This document shows, in pieces, positions 24,051 to 38,722 of a DNA stretch of 64,000 nt. Positions within the stretch are counted from its first letter, which is position 1. Each line of letters starts with the position of its first letter. Origin of the DNA: Petrosia ficiformis (Eukaryota > Porifera > Demospongiae > Haplosclerida > Petrosiidae); assembly GCA_947044365.1 (NCBI GenBank), contig OX345636.1, forward strand, positions 59,461,537 to 59,525,536. The letters are read 5' to 3'. The notes beneath the pieces are model-generated. The model worked only from the letters and a program-made list of their open reading frames with translations. It was not told the DNA's origin and did no database searches. The translations under genes were made by a program, and so were the position numbers.

Positions 24051-26899
24051 AGCACTACTGGTGGTGTATGTAATCATAACTATTCAATGAGTGTGCTGTA
24101 CTTCACCATGTAGAGACTCCTAATACATTGAAGAGCCTATAGCACTACTGGTGGTGTATGTAATCATAACTATTCAATGAGTGTGCTGTACTGCACCATG
24201 TGTAGGTAGACTCCTAATACATTGAAGAGCCTATAGCACTACTGGTGGCGTATGTAATCATAACTATTCAATGAGTGTGCTGTACTTCACCATGTAGAGA
24301 CTCCTAATACATTGAAGAGCCTATAGCACTACTGGTGGTGTATGTAATCATAACCATTCAATGAATTTGCTGTACTTCACCATGTAGAGACTCCTAATAC
24401 ATTGAAGAGCCTATAGCACTACTGGTGGTATATGTAATCATAACTATTCAATGAGTGTGCTGTACTTCACCATGTAGAGATTCCTAATACATTGAAGAGC
24501 CTATAGCACTACTGGTGGTGTATGTAATCATAACTATTCAATGAGTGTGCTGTACTGCACCATGTGTAGGTAGACTCCTAATACATTGAAGAGCCTATAG
24601 CACTACTGGTGGTGTATGTAATCATAGCTATTCAATGAGTGTGCTGTACTTCACCATGTGGAGACTCCTAATACATTGAAGAGCCTATAGCACTACTAGT
24701 GGTGTATGTAATCATAACTATTCAATGAGTGTGCTGTACTTCACCATGTAGAGACTCCTAATACATTGAAGAGCCTATAGCACTACTGGTGGTGTATGTA
24801 ATCATAACTATTCAATGAGTGTGCTGTACTGCACCATGTGTAGGTATACTCCTAATACATTGAAGAGCCTATAGCACTACTGGTGGTGTATGTAATCATA
24901 GCTATTCAATGAGTGTGCTGTACTTCACCATGTGTAGGTAGACTCCTAATACATTGAAGAGCCTATAGCACTACTGGTGGTATATGTAATCATAGCTATT
25001 CAATGAGTGTGCTGTACTTCACCATGTGTAGGTAGACTCCTAATACATTGAAGAGCCTATAGCACTACTGGTGGTATATGTAATCATAGCTATACAATGA
25101 GTGTGCTGTACTTCACCATGTAGAGACTCCTAATACATTGAAGAGCCTATAGCACTACTGGTGGTGTATGTAATCATAACTATTCAATGAGTGTGCTGTA
25201 CTGCACCATGTGTAGGTATACTCCTAATACATTGAAGAGCCTATAGCACTACTGGTGGTGTATGTAATCATAACTATTCAATGAGTGTGCTGTACTTCAC
25301 CATGTAGAGACTCCTAATACATTGAAGAGCCTATAGCACTACTGGTGGTGTATGTAATCATAACCATTCAATGAGTTTGCTGTACTTCACCATGTAGAGA
25401 CTCCTAATACATTGAAGAGCCTATAGCACTACTGGTGGTGTATGTAATCATAACCATTCAATGAATTTGCTGTACTTCACCATGTAGAGACTCCTAATAC
25501 ATTGAAGAGCCTATAGCACTACTGGTGGTATATGTAATTATAACTATTCAATGAGTGTGCTGTACTTCACCATGTAGAGATTCCTAATACATTGAAGAGC
25601 CTATAGCACTACTGGTGGTGTATGTAATCATAACTATTCAATGAGTGTGCTGTACTGCACCATGTGTAGGTAGACTCCTAATACATTGAAGAGCCTATAG
25701 CACTACTGGTGGTGTATGTAATCATAGCTATTCAATGAGTGTGCTGTACTTCACCATGTAGAGACTCCTAATACATTGAAGAGCCTATAGCACTACTGGT
25801 GGTGTATGTAATCATAACTATTCAATGAGTGTGCTGTACTTCACCATGTAGAGACTCCTAATACATTGAAGAGCCTATAGCACTACTGGTGGTGTATGTA
25901 ATCATAACTATTCAATGAGTGTGCTGTACTTCACCATGTAGAGACTCCTAATACATTGAAGAGCCTATAGCACTACTGGTGGTGTATGTAATCATAACTA
26001 TTCAATGAGTGTGCTGTACTGCACCATGTGTAGGTATACTCCTAATACATTGAAGAGCCTATAGCACTACTGGTGGTGTATGTAATCATAGCTATTCAAT
26101 GAGTGTGCTGTACTTCACCATGTGTAGGTAGACTCCTAATACATTGAAGAGCCTATAGCACTACTGGTGGTATATGTAATCATAGCTATTCAATGAGTGT
26201 GCTGTACTTCACCATGTAGAGACTCCTAATACATTGAAGAGCCTATAGCACTACTGGTGGTGTATGTAATCATAACTATTCAATGAGTGTGCTGTACTGC
26301 ACCATGTGTAGGTAGACTCCTAATACATTGAAGAGCCTATAGCACTACTGGTGGTGTATGTAATCATAGCTATTCAATGAGTGTGCTGTACTTCACCATG
26401 TAGAGACTCCTAATACATTGAAGAGCCTATAGCACTACTGGTGGTGTATGTAATCATAACTATTCAATGAGTGTGCTGTACTTCACCATGTAGAGACTCC
26501 TAATACATTGAAGAGCCTATAGCACTAATGGTGGTGTATGTAATCATAACTATTCAATGAGTGTGCTGTACTTCACCATGTAGTGACTCCTAATACATTG
26601 AAGAGCCTATAGCACTACTGGTGGTGTATGTAATCATAACTATTCAATGAGTGTGCTGTACTGCACCATGTGTAGGTATACTCCTAATACATTGAAGAGC
26701 CTATAGAACTACTGGTGGTGTATGTAATCATAGCTATTCAATGAGTGTGCTGTACTTCACCATGTGTAGGTAGACTCCTAATACATTGAAGAGCCTATAG
26801 CACTACTGGTGGTATATGTAATCATAGCTATTCAATGAGTGTGCTGTACTTCACCATGTGTAGGTAGACTCCTAATACATTGAAGAGCCTATAGCACTA

Positions 26900-29800
26900 C
26901 TGGTGGTATATGTAATCATAGCTATTCAATGAGTGTGCTGTACTTCACCATGTAGAGACTCCTAATACATTGAAGAGCCTATAGCACTACTGGTGGTGTA
27001 TGTAATCATAACTATTCAATGAGTGTGCTGTACTGCACCATGTGTAGGTATACTCCTAATACATTGAAGAGCCTATAGCACTACTGGTGGTGTATGTAAT
27101 CATAACTATTCAATGAGTGTGCTGTACTTCACCATGTAGAGACTCCTAATACATTGAAGAGCCTATAGCACTACTGGTGGTGTATGTAATCATAACCATT
27201 CAATGAGTTTGCTGTACTTCACCATGTAGAGACTCCTAATACATTGAAGAGCCTATAGCACTACTGGTGGTGTATGTAATCATAACTATTCAATGAGTGT
27301 GCTGTACTGCACCATGTGGGGACTCCTAATACATTGAAGAGCCTATAGCACTACTGGTGGTGTATGTAATCATAACTATTCAATGAGTGTGCTGTACTGC
27401 ACTATGTGGGGACTCCTAATACATTGAAGAGCCTATAGCACTACTGGTGGTGTATGTAATCATAACTATTCAATGAGTGTGCTGTACTTCACCATGTAGA
27501 GACTCCTAATACATTGAAAATCCTATAGCATTACTGGTTGTGTATGTAATCATAACTATTCAATGAGTGTGCTGTACTGTACCATGTGTAGGTAGACTCC
27601 TAATACATTGAAGAGCCTGTAGCACTACTGGTGGTGTATGTAATCATAACTATTCAATGAGTGTGCTGTACTTCACCATGTAGAGACTCCTAATACATTG
27701 AAGAGCCTATAGCACTACTGGTGGTGTATGTAATCATAACTATTCAATGAGTGTGCTGTACTTCACCATGTAGAGATTCCTAATACATTGAAGAGCCTAT
27801 AGCACTACTGGTGGTGTATGTAATCATAACTATTCAATGAGTGTGCTTTACTGCACCATGTGTAGGTAGACTCCTAATACATTGAAGAGCCTATAGCACT
27901 ACTGGTGGTGTATGTAATCATAGCTATTCAATGAGTGTGCTGTACTTCACCATGTAGAGACTCCTAATACATTGAAGAGCCTATAGCACTACTGGTGGTG
28001 TATGTAATCATAACTATTCAATGAGTGTGCTGTACTTCACCATGTAGAGACTCCTAATACATTGAAGAGCCTGTAGCACTACTGGTGGTGTATGTAATCA
28101 TAACTATTCAATGAGTGTGCTGTACTTCACCATGTAGAGACTCCTAATACATTGAAGAGCCTATAGCACTACTGGTGGTGTATGTAATCATAACTATTCA
28201 ATGAGTGTGCTGTACTGCACCATGTGTAGGTATACTCCTAATACATTGAAGAGCCTATAGCACTACTGGTGGTGTATGTAATCATAACTATTCAATGAGT
28301 GTGCTGTACTTCACCATGTAGAGACTCCTAATACATTGAAGAGCCTGTAGCACTACTGGTGGTGTATGTAATCATAACTATTCAATGAGTGTGCTGTACT
28401 TCACCATGTAGAGACTCCTAATACATTGAAGAGCCTATAGCACTACTGGTGGTGTATGTAATCATAACTATTCAATGAGTGTGCTGTACTTCACCATGTA
28501 GAGATTCCTAATACATTGAAGAGCCTATAGCACTACTGGTGGTGTATGTAATCATAACTATTCAATGAGTGTGCTGTACTGCACCATGTGTAGGTAGACT
28601 CCTAATACATTGAAGAGCCTATAGCACTACTGGTGGTGTATGTAATCATAGCTATTCAATGAGTGTGCTGTACTTCACCATGTAGAGACTCCTAATACAT
28701 TGAAGAGCCTATAGCACTACTGGTGGTGTATGTAATCATAACTATTCAATGAGTGTGCTGTACTTCACCATGTAGAGACTCCTAATACATTGATGAGCCT
28801 GTAGCACTACTGGTGGTGTATGTAATCATAACTATTCAATGAGTGTGCTGTACTTCACCATGTAGAGACTCCTAATACATTGAAGAGCCTATAGCACTAC
28901 TGGTGGTGTATGTAATCATAACTATTCAATGAGTGTGCTGTACTGCACCATATGTAGGTATACTCCTAATACATTGAAGAGCCTATAGCACTACTGGTGG
29001 TGTATGTAATCATAGCTATTCAATGAGTGTGCTGTACTTCACCATGTGTAGGTAGACTCCTAATACATTGAAGAGCCTATAGCACTACTGGTGGTATATG
29101 TAATCATAGCTATTCAATGAGTGTGCTGTACTTCACCATGTAGAGACTCCTAATACATTGAAGAGCCTATAGCACTACTGGTGGTGTATGTAATCATAAC
29201 TATTCAATGAGTGTGCTGTACTTCACCATGTAGAGACTCCTAATACATTGAAGAGCCTATAGCACTAATGGTGGTGTATGTAATCATAACTATTCAATGA
29301 GTGTGCTGTACTTCACCATGTAGAGACTCCTAATACATTGAAGAGCCTATAGCACTACTGGTGGTGTATGTAATCATAAATATTCAATGAGTGTGCTGTA
29401 CTGCACCATGTGTAGGTATACTCCTAATACATTGAAGAGCCTATAGAACTACTGGTGGTGTATGTAATCATAGCTATTCAATGAGTGTGCTGTACTTCAC
29501 CATGTGTAGGTAGACTCCTAATACATTGAAGAGCCTATAGCACTACTGGTGGTATATGTAATCATAGCTATTCAATGAGTGTGCTGTACTTCACCATGTG
29601 TAGGTAGACTCCTAATACATTGAAGAGCCTATAGCACTACTGGTGGTATATGTAATCATAGCTATTCAATGAGTGTGCTGTACTTCACTATGTAGAGACT
29701 CCTAATACATTGAAGAGCCTATAGCACTACTGGTGGTATATGTAATCATAGCTATTCAATGAGTGTGCTGTACTTCACCATGTAGAGACTCCTAATACAT

Positions 29801-32800
29801 TGAAGAGCCTATAGCACTACTGGTGGTGTATGTAATCATAACTATTCAATGAGTGTGCTGTACTTCACCATGTAGAGACTCCTAATACATTGAAGAGCCT
29901 ATAGCACTACTGGTGGTGTATGTAATCATAACTATTCAATGAGTGTGCTGTACTGCACCATGTGTAGGTATACTCCTAATACATTGAAGAGCCTATAGCA
30001 CTACTGGTGGTGTATGTAATCATAGCTATTCAATGAGTGTGCTGTACTTCACCATGTGTAGGTAGACTCCTAATACATTGAAGAGCCTATAGCACTACTG
30101 GTGGTATATGTAATCATAGCTATTCAATGAGTGTGCTGTACTTCACCATGTAGAGACTCCTAATACATTGAAGAGCCTATAGCACTACTGGTGGTGTATG
30201 TAATCATAACTATTCAATGAGTGTGCTGTACTGCACCATGTGTAGGTAGACTCCTAATACATTGAAGAGCCTATAGCACTACTGGTGGTGTATGTAATCA
30301 TAGCTATTCAATGAGTGTGCTGTACTTCACCATGTAGAGACTCCTAATACATTGAAGAGCCTATAGCACTACTGGTGGTGTATGTAATCATAACTATTCA
30401 ATGAGTGTGCTGTACTTCACCATGTAGAGACTCCTAATACATTGAAGAGCCTATAGCACTAATGGTGGTGTATGTAATCATAACTATTCAATGAGTGTGC
30501 TGTACTTCACCATGTAGTGACTCCTAATACATTGAAGAGCCTATAGCACTACTGGTGGTGTATGTAATCATAACTATTCAATGAGTGTGCTGTACTGCAC
30601 CATGTGTAGGTATACTCCTAATACATTGAAGAGCCTATAGAACTACTGGTGGTGTATGTAATCATAGCTATTCAATGAGTGTGCTGTACTTCACCATGTG
30701 TAGGTAGACTCCTAATACATTGAAGAGCCTATAGCACTACTGGTGGTATATGTAATCATAGCTATTCAATGAGTGTGCTGTACTTCACCATGTGTAGGTA
30801 GACTCCTAATACATTGAAGAGCCTATAGCACTACTGGTGGTATATGTAATCATAGCTATTCAATGAGTGTGCTGTACTTCACCATGTAGAGACTCCTAAT
30901 ACATTGAAGAGCCTATAGCACTACTGGTGGTGTATGTAATCATAACTATTCAATGAGTGTGCTGTACTGCACCATGTGTAGGTATACTCCTAATACATTG
31001 AAGAGCCTATAGCACTACTGGTGGTGTATGTAATCATAACTATTCAATGAGTGTGCTGTACTTCACCATGTAGAGACTCCTAATACATTGAAGAGCCTAT
31101 AGCACTACTGGTGGTGTATGTAATCATAACCATTCAATGAGTTTGCTGTACTTCACCATGTAGAGACTCCTAATACATTGAAGAGCCTATAGCACTACTG
31201 GTGGTGTATGTAATCATAACTATTCAATGAGTGTGCTGTACTGCACCATGTGGGGACTCCTAATACATTGAAGAGCCTATAGCACTACTGGTGGTGTATG
31301 TAATCATAACTATTCAATGAGTGTGCTGTACTGCACTATGTGGGGACTCCTAATACATTGAAGAGCCTATAGCACTACTGGTGGTGTATGTAATCATAAC
31401 TATTCAATGAGTGTGCTGTACTTCACCATGTAGAGACTCCTAATACATTGAAGAGCCTATAGCACTAATGGTGGTGTATGTAATCATAACTATTCAATGA
31501 GTGTGCTGTACTTCACCATGTAGTGACTCCTAATACATTGAAGAGCCTATAGCACTACTGGTGGTGTATGTAATCATAACTATTCAATGAGTGTGCTGTA
31601 CTGCACCATGTGTAGGTATACTCCTAATACATTGAAGAGCCTATAGAACTACTGGTGGTGTATGTAATCATAGCTATTCAATGAGTGTGCTGTACTTCAC
31701 CATGTGTAGGTAGACTCCTAATACATTGAAGAGCCTATAGCACTACTGGTGGTATATGTAATCATAGCTATTCAATGAGTGTGCTGTACTTCACCATGTG
31801 TAGGTAGACTCCTAATACATTGAAGAGCCTATAGCACTACTGGTGGTATATGTAATCATAGCTATTCAATGAGTGTGCTGTACTTCACCATGTAGAGACT
31901 CCTAATACATTGAAGAGCCTATAGCACTACTGGTGGTGTATGTAATCATAACTATTCAATGAGTGTGCTGTACTGCACCATGTGTAGGTATACTCCTAAT
32001 ACATTGAAGAGCCTATAGCACTACTGGTGGTGTATGTAATCATAACTATTCAATGAGTGTGCTGTACTTCACCATGTAGAGACTCCTAATACATTGAAGA
32101 GCCTATAGCACTACTGGTGGTGTATGTAATCATAACCATTCAATGAGTTTGCTGTACTTCACCATGTAGAGACTCCTAATACATTGAAGAGCCTATAGCA
32201 CTACTGGTGGTGTATGTAATCATAACTATTCAATGAGTGTGCTGTACTGCACCATGTGGGGACTCCTAATACATTGAAGAGCCTATAGCACTACTGGTGG
32301 TGTATGTAATCATAACTATTCAATGAGTGTGCTGTACTGCACTATGTGGGGACTCCTAATACATTGAAGAGCCTATAGCACTACTGGTGGTGTATGTAAT
32401 CATAGCTATTCAATGAGTGTGCTGTACTTCACCATGTAGAGACTCCTAATACATTGAAAATCCTATAGCATTACTGGTTGTGTATGTAATCATAACTATT
32501 CAATGAGTGTGCTGTACTGTACCATGTGTAGGTAGACTCCTAATACATTGAAGAGCCTGTAGCACTACTGGTGGTGTATGTAATCATAACTATTCAATGA
32601 GTGTGCTGTACTTCACCATGTAGAGACTCCTAATACATTGAAGAGCCTATAGCACTACTGGTGGTGTATGTAATCATAACTATTCAATGAGTGTGCTGTA
32701 CTTCACCATGTAGAGATTCCTAATACATTGAAGAGCCTATAGCACTACTGGTGGTGTATGTAATCATAACTATTCAATGAGTGTGCTTTACTGCACCATG

Positions 32801-35800
32801 TGTAGGTAGACTCCTAATACATTGAAGAGCCTATAGCACTACTGGTGGTGTATGTAATCATAGCTATTCAATGAGTGTGCTGTACTTCACCATGTAGAGA
32901 CTCCTAATACATTGAAGAGCCTATAGCACTACTGGTGGTGTATGTAATCATAACTATTCAATGAGTGTGCTGTACTTCACCATGTAGAGACTCCTAATAC
33001 ATTGAAGAGCCTGTAGCACTACTGGTGGTGTATGTAATCATAACTATTCAATGAGTGTGCTGTACTTCACCATGTAGAGACTCCTAATACATTGAAGAGC
33101 CTATAGCACTACTGGTGGTGTATGTAATCATAACTATTCAATGAGTGTGCTGTACTGCACCATGTGTAGGTATACTCCTAATACATTGAAGAGCCTATAG
33201 CACTACTGGTGGTGTATGTAATCATAACTATTCAATGAGTGTGCTGTACTTCACCATGTAGAGACTCCTAATACATTGAAGAGCCTGTAGCACTACTGGT
33301 GGTGTATGTAATCATAACTATTCAATGAGTGTGCTGTACTTCACCATGTAGAGACTCCTAATACATTGAAGAGCCTATAGCACTACTGGTGGTGTATGTA
33401 ATCATAACTATTCAATGAGTGTGCTGTACTTCACCATGTAGAGATTCCTAATACATTGAAGAGCCTATAGCACTACTGGTGGTGTATGTAATCATAACTA
33501 TTCAATGAGTGTGCTGTACTGCACCATGTGTAGGTAGACTCCTAATACATTGAAGAGCCTATAGCACTACTGGTGGTGTATGTAATCATAGCTATTCAAT
33601 GAGTGTGCTGTACTTCACCATGTAGAGACTCCTAATACATTGAAGAGCCTATAGCACTACTGGTGGTGTATGTAATCATAACTATTCAATGAGTGTGCTG
33701 TACTTCACCATGTAGAGACTCCTAATACATTGAAGAGCCTGTAGCACTACTGGTGGTGTATGTAATCATAACTATTCAATGAGTGTGCTGTACTTCACCA
33801 TGTAGAGACTCCTAATACATTGAAGAGCCTATAGCACTACTGGTGGTGTATGTAATCATAACTATTCAATGAGTGTGCTGTACTGCACCATGTGTAGGTA
33901 TACTCCTAATACATTGAAGAGCCTATAGCACTACTGGTGGTGTATGTAATCATAGCTATTCAATGAGTGTGCTGTACTTCACCATGTGTAGGTAGACTCC
34001 TAATACATTGAAGAGCCTATAGCACTACTGGTGGTATATGTAATCATAGCTATTCAATGAGTGTGCTGTACTTCACCATGTAGAGACTCCTAATACATTG
34101 AAGAGCCTATAGCACTACTGGTGGTGTATGTAATCATAACTATTCAATGAGTGTGCTGTACTTCACCATGTAGAGACTCCTAATACATTGAAGAGCCTAT
34201 AGCACTAATGGTGGTGTATGTAATCATAACTATTCAATGAGTGTGCTGTACTTCACCATGTAGAGACTCCTAATACATTGAAGAGCCTATAGCACTACTG
34301 GTGGTGTATGTAATCATAAATATTCAATGAGTGTGCTGTACTGCACCATGTGTAGGTATACTCCTAATACATTGAAGAGCCTATAGAACTACTGGTGGTG
34401 TATGTAATCATAGCTATTCAATGAGTGTGCTGTACTTCACCATGTGTAGGTAGACTCCTAATACATTGAAGAGCCTATAGCACTACTGGTGGTATATGTA
34501 ATCATAGCTATTCAATGAGTGTGCTGTACTTCACCATGTGTAGGTAGACTCCTAATACATTGAAGAGCCTATAGCACTACTGGTGGTATATGTAATCATA
34601 GCTATTCAATGAGTGTGCTGTACTTCACTATGTAGAGACTCCTAATACATTGAAGAGCCTATAGCACTACTGGTGGTATATGTAATCATAGCTATTCAAT
34701 GAGTGTGCTGTACTTCACCATGTAGAGACTCCTAATACATTGAAGAGCCTATAGCACTACTGGTGGTGTATGTAATCATAACTATTCAATGAGTGTGCTG
34801 TACTTCACCATGTAGAGACTCCTAATACATTGAAGAGCCTATAGCACTACTGGTGGTGTATGTAATCATAGCTATTCAATGAGTGTGCTGTACTTCACCA
34901 TGTAGAGACTCCTAATACATTGAAGAGCCTATAGCACTACTGGTGGTGTATGTAATCATAACTATTCAATGAGTGTGCTGTACTTCACCATGTAGAGACT
35001 CCTAATACATTGAAGAGCCTATAGCACTACTGGTGGTGTATGTAATCATAACTATTCAATGAGTGTGCTGTACTGCACCATGTGTAGGTATACTCCTAAT
35101 ACATTGAAGAGCCTATAGCACTACTGGTGGTGTATGTAATCATAGCTATTCAATGAGTGTGCTGTACTTCACCATGTGTAGGTAGACTCCTAATACATTG
35201 AAGAGCCTATAGCACTACTGGTGGTATATGTAATCATAGCTATTCAATGAGTGTGCTGTACTTCACCATGTAGAGACTCCTAATACATTCAAGAGCCTAT
35301 AGCACTACTGGTGGTGTATGTAATCATAACTATTCAATGAGTGTGCTGTACTGCACCATGTGTAGGTAGACTCCTAATACATTGAAGAGCCTATAGCACT
35401 ACTCAATGAGTGTGCTGTACTTCACCATGTAGAGACTCCTAATACATTCAAGAGCCTATAGCACTACTGGTGGTGTATGTAATCATAACTATTCAATGAG
35501 TGTGCTGTACTGCACCATGTGTAGGTAGACTCCTAATACATTGAAGAGCCTATAGCACTACTGGTGGTGTATGTAATCATAGCTATTCAATGAGTGTGCT
35601 GTACTTCACCATGTAGAGACTCCTAATACATTGAAGAGCCTATAGCACTACTGGTGGTGTATGTAATCATAACTATTCAATGAGTGTGCTGTACTTCACC
35701 ATGTAGAGACTCCTAATACATTGAAGAGCCTGTAGCACTACTGGTGGTGTATGTAATCATAACTATTCAATGAGTGTGCTGTACTTCACCATGTAGAGAC

Positions 35801-37500
35801 TCCTAATACATTGAAGAGCCTATAGCACTACTGGTGGTGTATGTAATCATAACTATTCAATGAGTGTGCTGTACTGCACCATGTGTAGGTATACTCCTAA
35901 TACATTGAAGAGCCTATAGCACTACTGGTGGTGTATGTAATCATAGCTATTCAATGAGTGTGCTGTACTTCACCATGTGTAGGTAGACTCCTAATACATT
36001 GAAGAGCCTATAGCACTACTGGTGGTATATGTAATCATAGCTATTCAATGAGTGTGCTGTACTTCACCATGTAGAGACTCCTAATACATTGAAGAGCCTA
36101 TAGCACTACTGGTGGTGTATGTAATCATAACTATTCAATGAGTGTGCTGTACTTCACCATGTAGAGACTCCTAATACATTGAAGAGCCTATAGCACTAAT
36201 GGTGGTGTATGTAATCATAACTATTCAATGAGTGTGCTGTACTTCACCATGTAGAGACTCCTAATACATTGAAGAGCCTATAGCACTACTGGTGGTGTAT
36301 GTAATCATAAATATTCAATGAGTGTGCTGTACTGCACCATGTGTAGGTATACTCCTAATACATTGAAGAGCCTATAGAACTACTGGTGGTGTATGTAATC
36401 ATAGCTATTCAATGAGTGTGCTGTACTTCACCATGTGTAGGTAGACTCCTAATACATTGAAGAGCCTATAGCACTACTGGTGGTATATGTAATCATAGCT
36501 ATTCAATGAGTGTGCTGTACTTCACCATGTGTAGGTAGACTCCTAATACATTGAAGAGCCTATAGCACTACTGGTGGTATATGTAATCATAGCTATTCAA
36601 TGAGTGTGCTGTACTTCACTATGTAGAGACTCCTAATACATTGAAGAGCCTATAGCACTACTGGTGGTATATGTAATCATAGCTATTCAATGAGTGTGCT
36701 GTACTTCACCATGTAGAGACTCCTAATACATTGAAGAGCCTATAGCACTACTGGTGGTGTATGTAATCATAACTATTCAATGAGTGTGCTGTACTTCACC
36801 ATGTAGAGACTCCTAATACATTGAAGAGCCTATAGCACTACTGGTGGTGTATGTAATCATAGCTATTCAATGAGTGTGCTGTACTTCACCATGTAGAGAC
36901 TCCTAATACATTGAAGAGCCTATAGCACTACTGGTGGTGTATGTAATCATAACTATTCAATGAGTGTGCTGTACTTCACCATGTAGAGACTCCTAATACA
37001 TTGAAGAGCCTATAGCACTACTGGTGGTGTATGTAATCATAACTATTCAATGAGTGTGCTGTACTGCACCATGTGTAGGTATACTCCTAATACATTGAAG
37101 AGCCTATAGCACTACTGGTGGTGTATGTAATCATAGCTATTCAATGAGTGTGCTGTACTTCACCATGTGTAGGTAGACTCCTAATACATTGAAGAGCCTA
37201 TAGCACTACTGGTGGTATATGTAATCATAGCTATTCAATGAGTGTGCTGTACTTCACCATGTAGAGACTCCTAATACATTCAAGAGCCTATAGCACTACT
37301 GGTGGTGTATGTAATCATAACTATTCAATGAGTGTGCTGTACTGCACCATGTGTAGGTAGACTCCTAATACATTGAAGAGCCTATAGCACTACTCAATGA
37401 GTGTGCTGTACTTCACCATGTAGAGACTCCTAATACATTCAAGAGCCTATAGCACTACTGGTGGTGTATGTAATCATAACTATTCAATGAGTGTGCTGTA
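26900..37500. repeat. Higher-order duplicated blocks in the 90-bp array
   Basis: Rare variants recur at fixed distances. GAAAATCCTATAGCATTACT at 27517 and 32457, ACTATGTGGG at 27401 and 32341, and TTCACTATGTAGAG at about 29683 and 34623 are all 4940 bp apart. The last marker recurs 1991 bp later, and ACATTCAAGAGCC at 35285/35444 recurs at 37276/37435, also 1991 bp. ACTATGTGGG at 31335 and 32341, and the AATGGTGG variant at about 30461 and 31467, give 1006 bp. Confidence 0.9.
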
Positions 37501-38290
37501 CTTCACCATGTAGAGACTCCTAATACATTGAAGAGCCTATAGCACTAATGGTGGTGTATGTAATCATAACTATTCAATGAGTGTGCTGTACTTCACCATG
37601 TAGAGACTCCTAATACATTGAAGAGCCTATAGCACTACTGGTGGTGTATGTAATCATAGCTATTCAATGAGTGTGCTGTACTTCACCATGTGTAGGTAGA
37701 CTCCTAATACATTGAAGAGCCTATAGCACTACTGGTGGTATATGTAATCATAGCTATTCAATGAGTGTGCTGTACTTCACCATGTGTAGGTAGACTCCTA
37801 ATACATTGAAGAGCCTATAGCACTACTGGTGGTATATGTAATCATAGCTATTCAATGAGTGTGCTGTACTTCACCATGTAGAGACTCCTAATACATTGAA
37901 GAGCCTATAGCACTACTGGTGGTATATGTAATCATAGCTATTCAATGAGTGTGCTGTACTTCACCATGTAGAGACTCCTAATACATTGAAGAGCCTATAG
38001 CACTACTGGTGGTGTATGTAATCATAACTATTCAATGAGTGTGCTGTACTGCACCATGTGTAGGTAGACTCCTAATACATTGAAGAGCCTATAGCACTAC
38101 TGGTGGTGTATGTAATCATAGCTATTCAATGAGTGTGCTGTACTTCACCATGTAGAGACTCCTAATACATTGAAGAGCCTATAGCTCTACTGGTGGTGTA
38201 TGTAATCATAACTATTCAATGAGTGTGCTGTACTTCACCATGTAGAGACTCCTAATACATTGAAGAGCCTATAGCACTACTGGTGGTGTA

Positions 38291-38701
38291 CATTTATGTC
38301 AATATAATCATAGCTATGTACTTGGTATGGAATACAGTTAACTTTGTGAGGACCTCACTCTCACCCCAGTATGTGCTTTCCTTGAATGTTCAAATCATGA
38401 GGCAATGTCCTTGTATTATTTACTTTACTTCCTACATACGTAACTAAATTTGTTGGCTTGCTATACTAAACAGCACAATAATGAGCATTTATAATTGTGA
38501 ATTGAACAATGGAGATATGCATAATTATTTTGTAATATGAAAATATATAATATGATGTATAATCCATATCTGGATCGAAGGAATGAACTGCATGTACAAG
38601 ATCTATATTGTATGGCAAGAAGTACATGTAATTAATAATCTGCTTGTATTTAAATGAATGCTATTGAACCACTTTATACAAGTACAGGAAGAGAAGAAAT
38701 T
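38291..38701. other. Unique AT-rich flank of the array
   Basis: Sequence after the last monomer. I see no gene; a TATATATATATA run follows at about 38760. Confidence 0.5.
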
Positions 38702-38722
38702 TTTTTTATGGCCCGTAGGGCC

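Larger units (their letters stand above)
7676..38290. repeat. 30.6-kb tandem array of a 90-bp monomer (about 335 copies)
   Basis: A typical monomer runs TACATTGAAGAGCCTATAGC, ACTACTGGTGGTGTATGTAA, TCATAACTATTCAATGAGTG, TGCTGTACTTCACCATGTAG, AGACTCCTAA. Length classes: 90 bp (GTAGAGA, GTGGGGA or GTGTAGA before CTCC), 94 bp (GTGTAGGTAGA), 80-82 bp and 72 bp forms lacking ATTGAAGAGC and/or TTCAATGA. Base variants are linked: TTCACC mostly goes with GTAGAGA, TGCACC with GTGTAGGTAGA or GTGGGGA. The first two or three copies (7676-7860) are degenerate, as at satellite edges. All six frames are closed by stops in every monomer, so it is not coding. No transposon interrupts it. The copy number is length divided by mean monomer size, not an exact count. 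Confidence 0.97.

Noticed and set aside
7676..38290. CRISPR-like or gene-like repeat array
   Set aside because: The monomers are contiguous with no unique spacers, the genome is eukaryotic, and stops occur in all six frames of every monomer.
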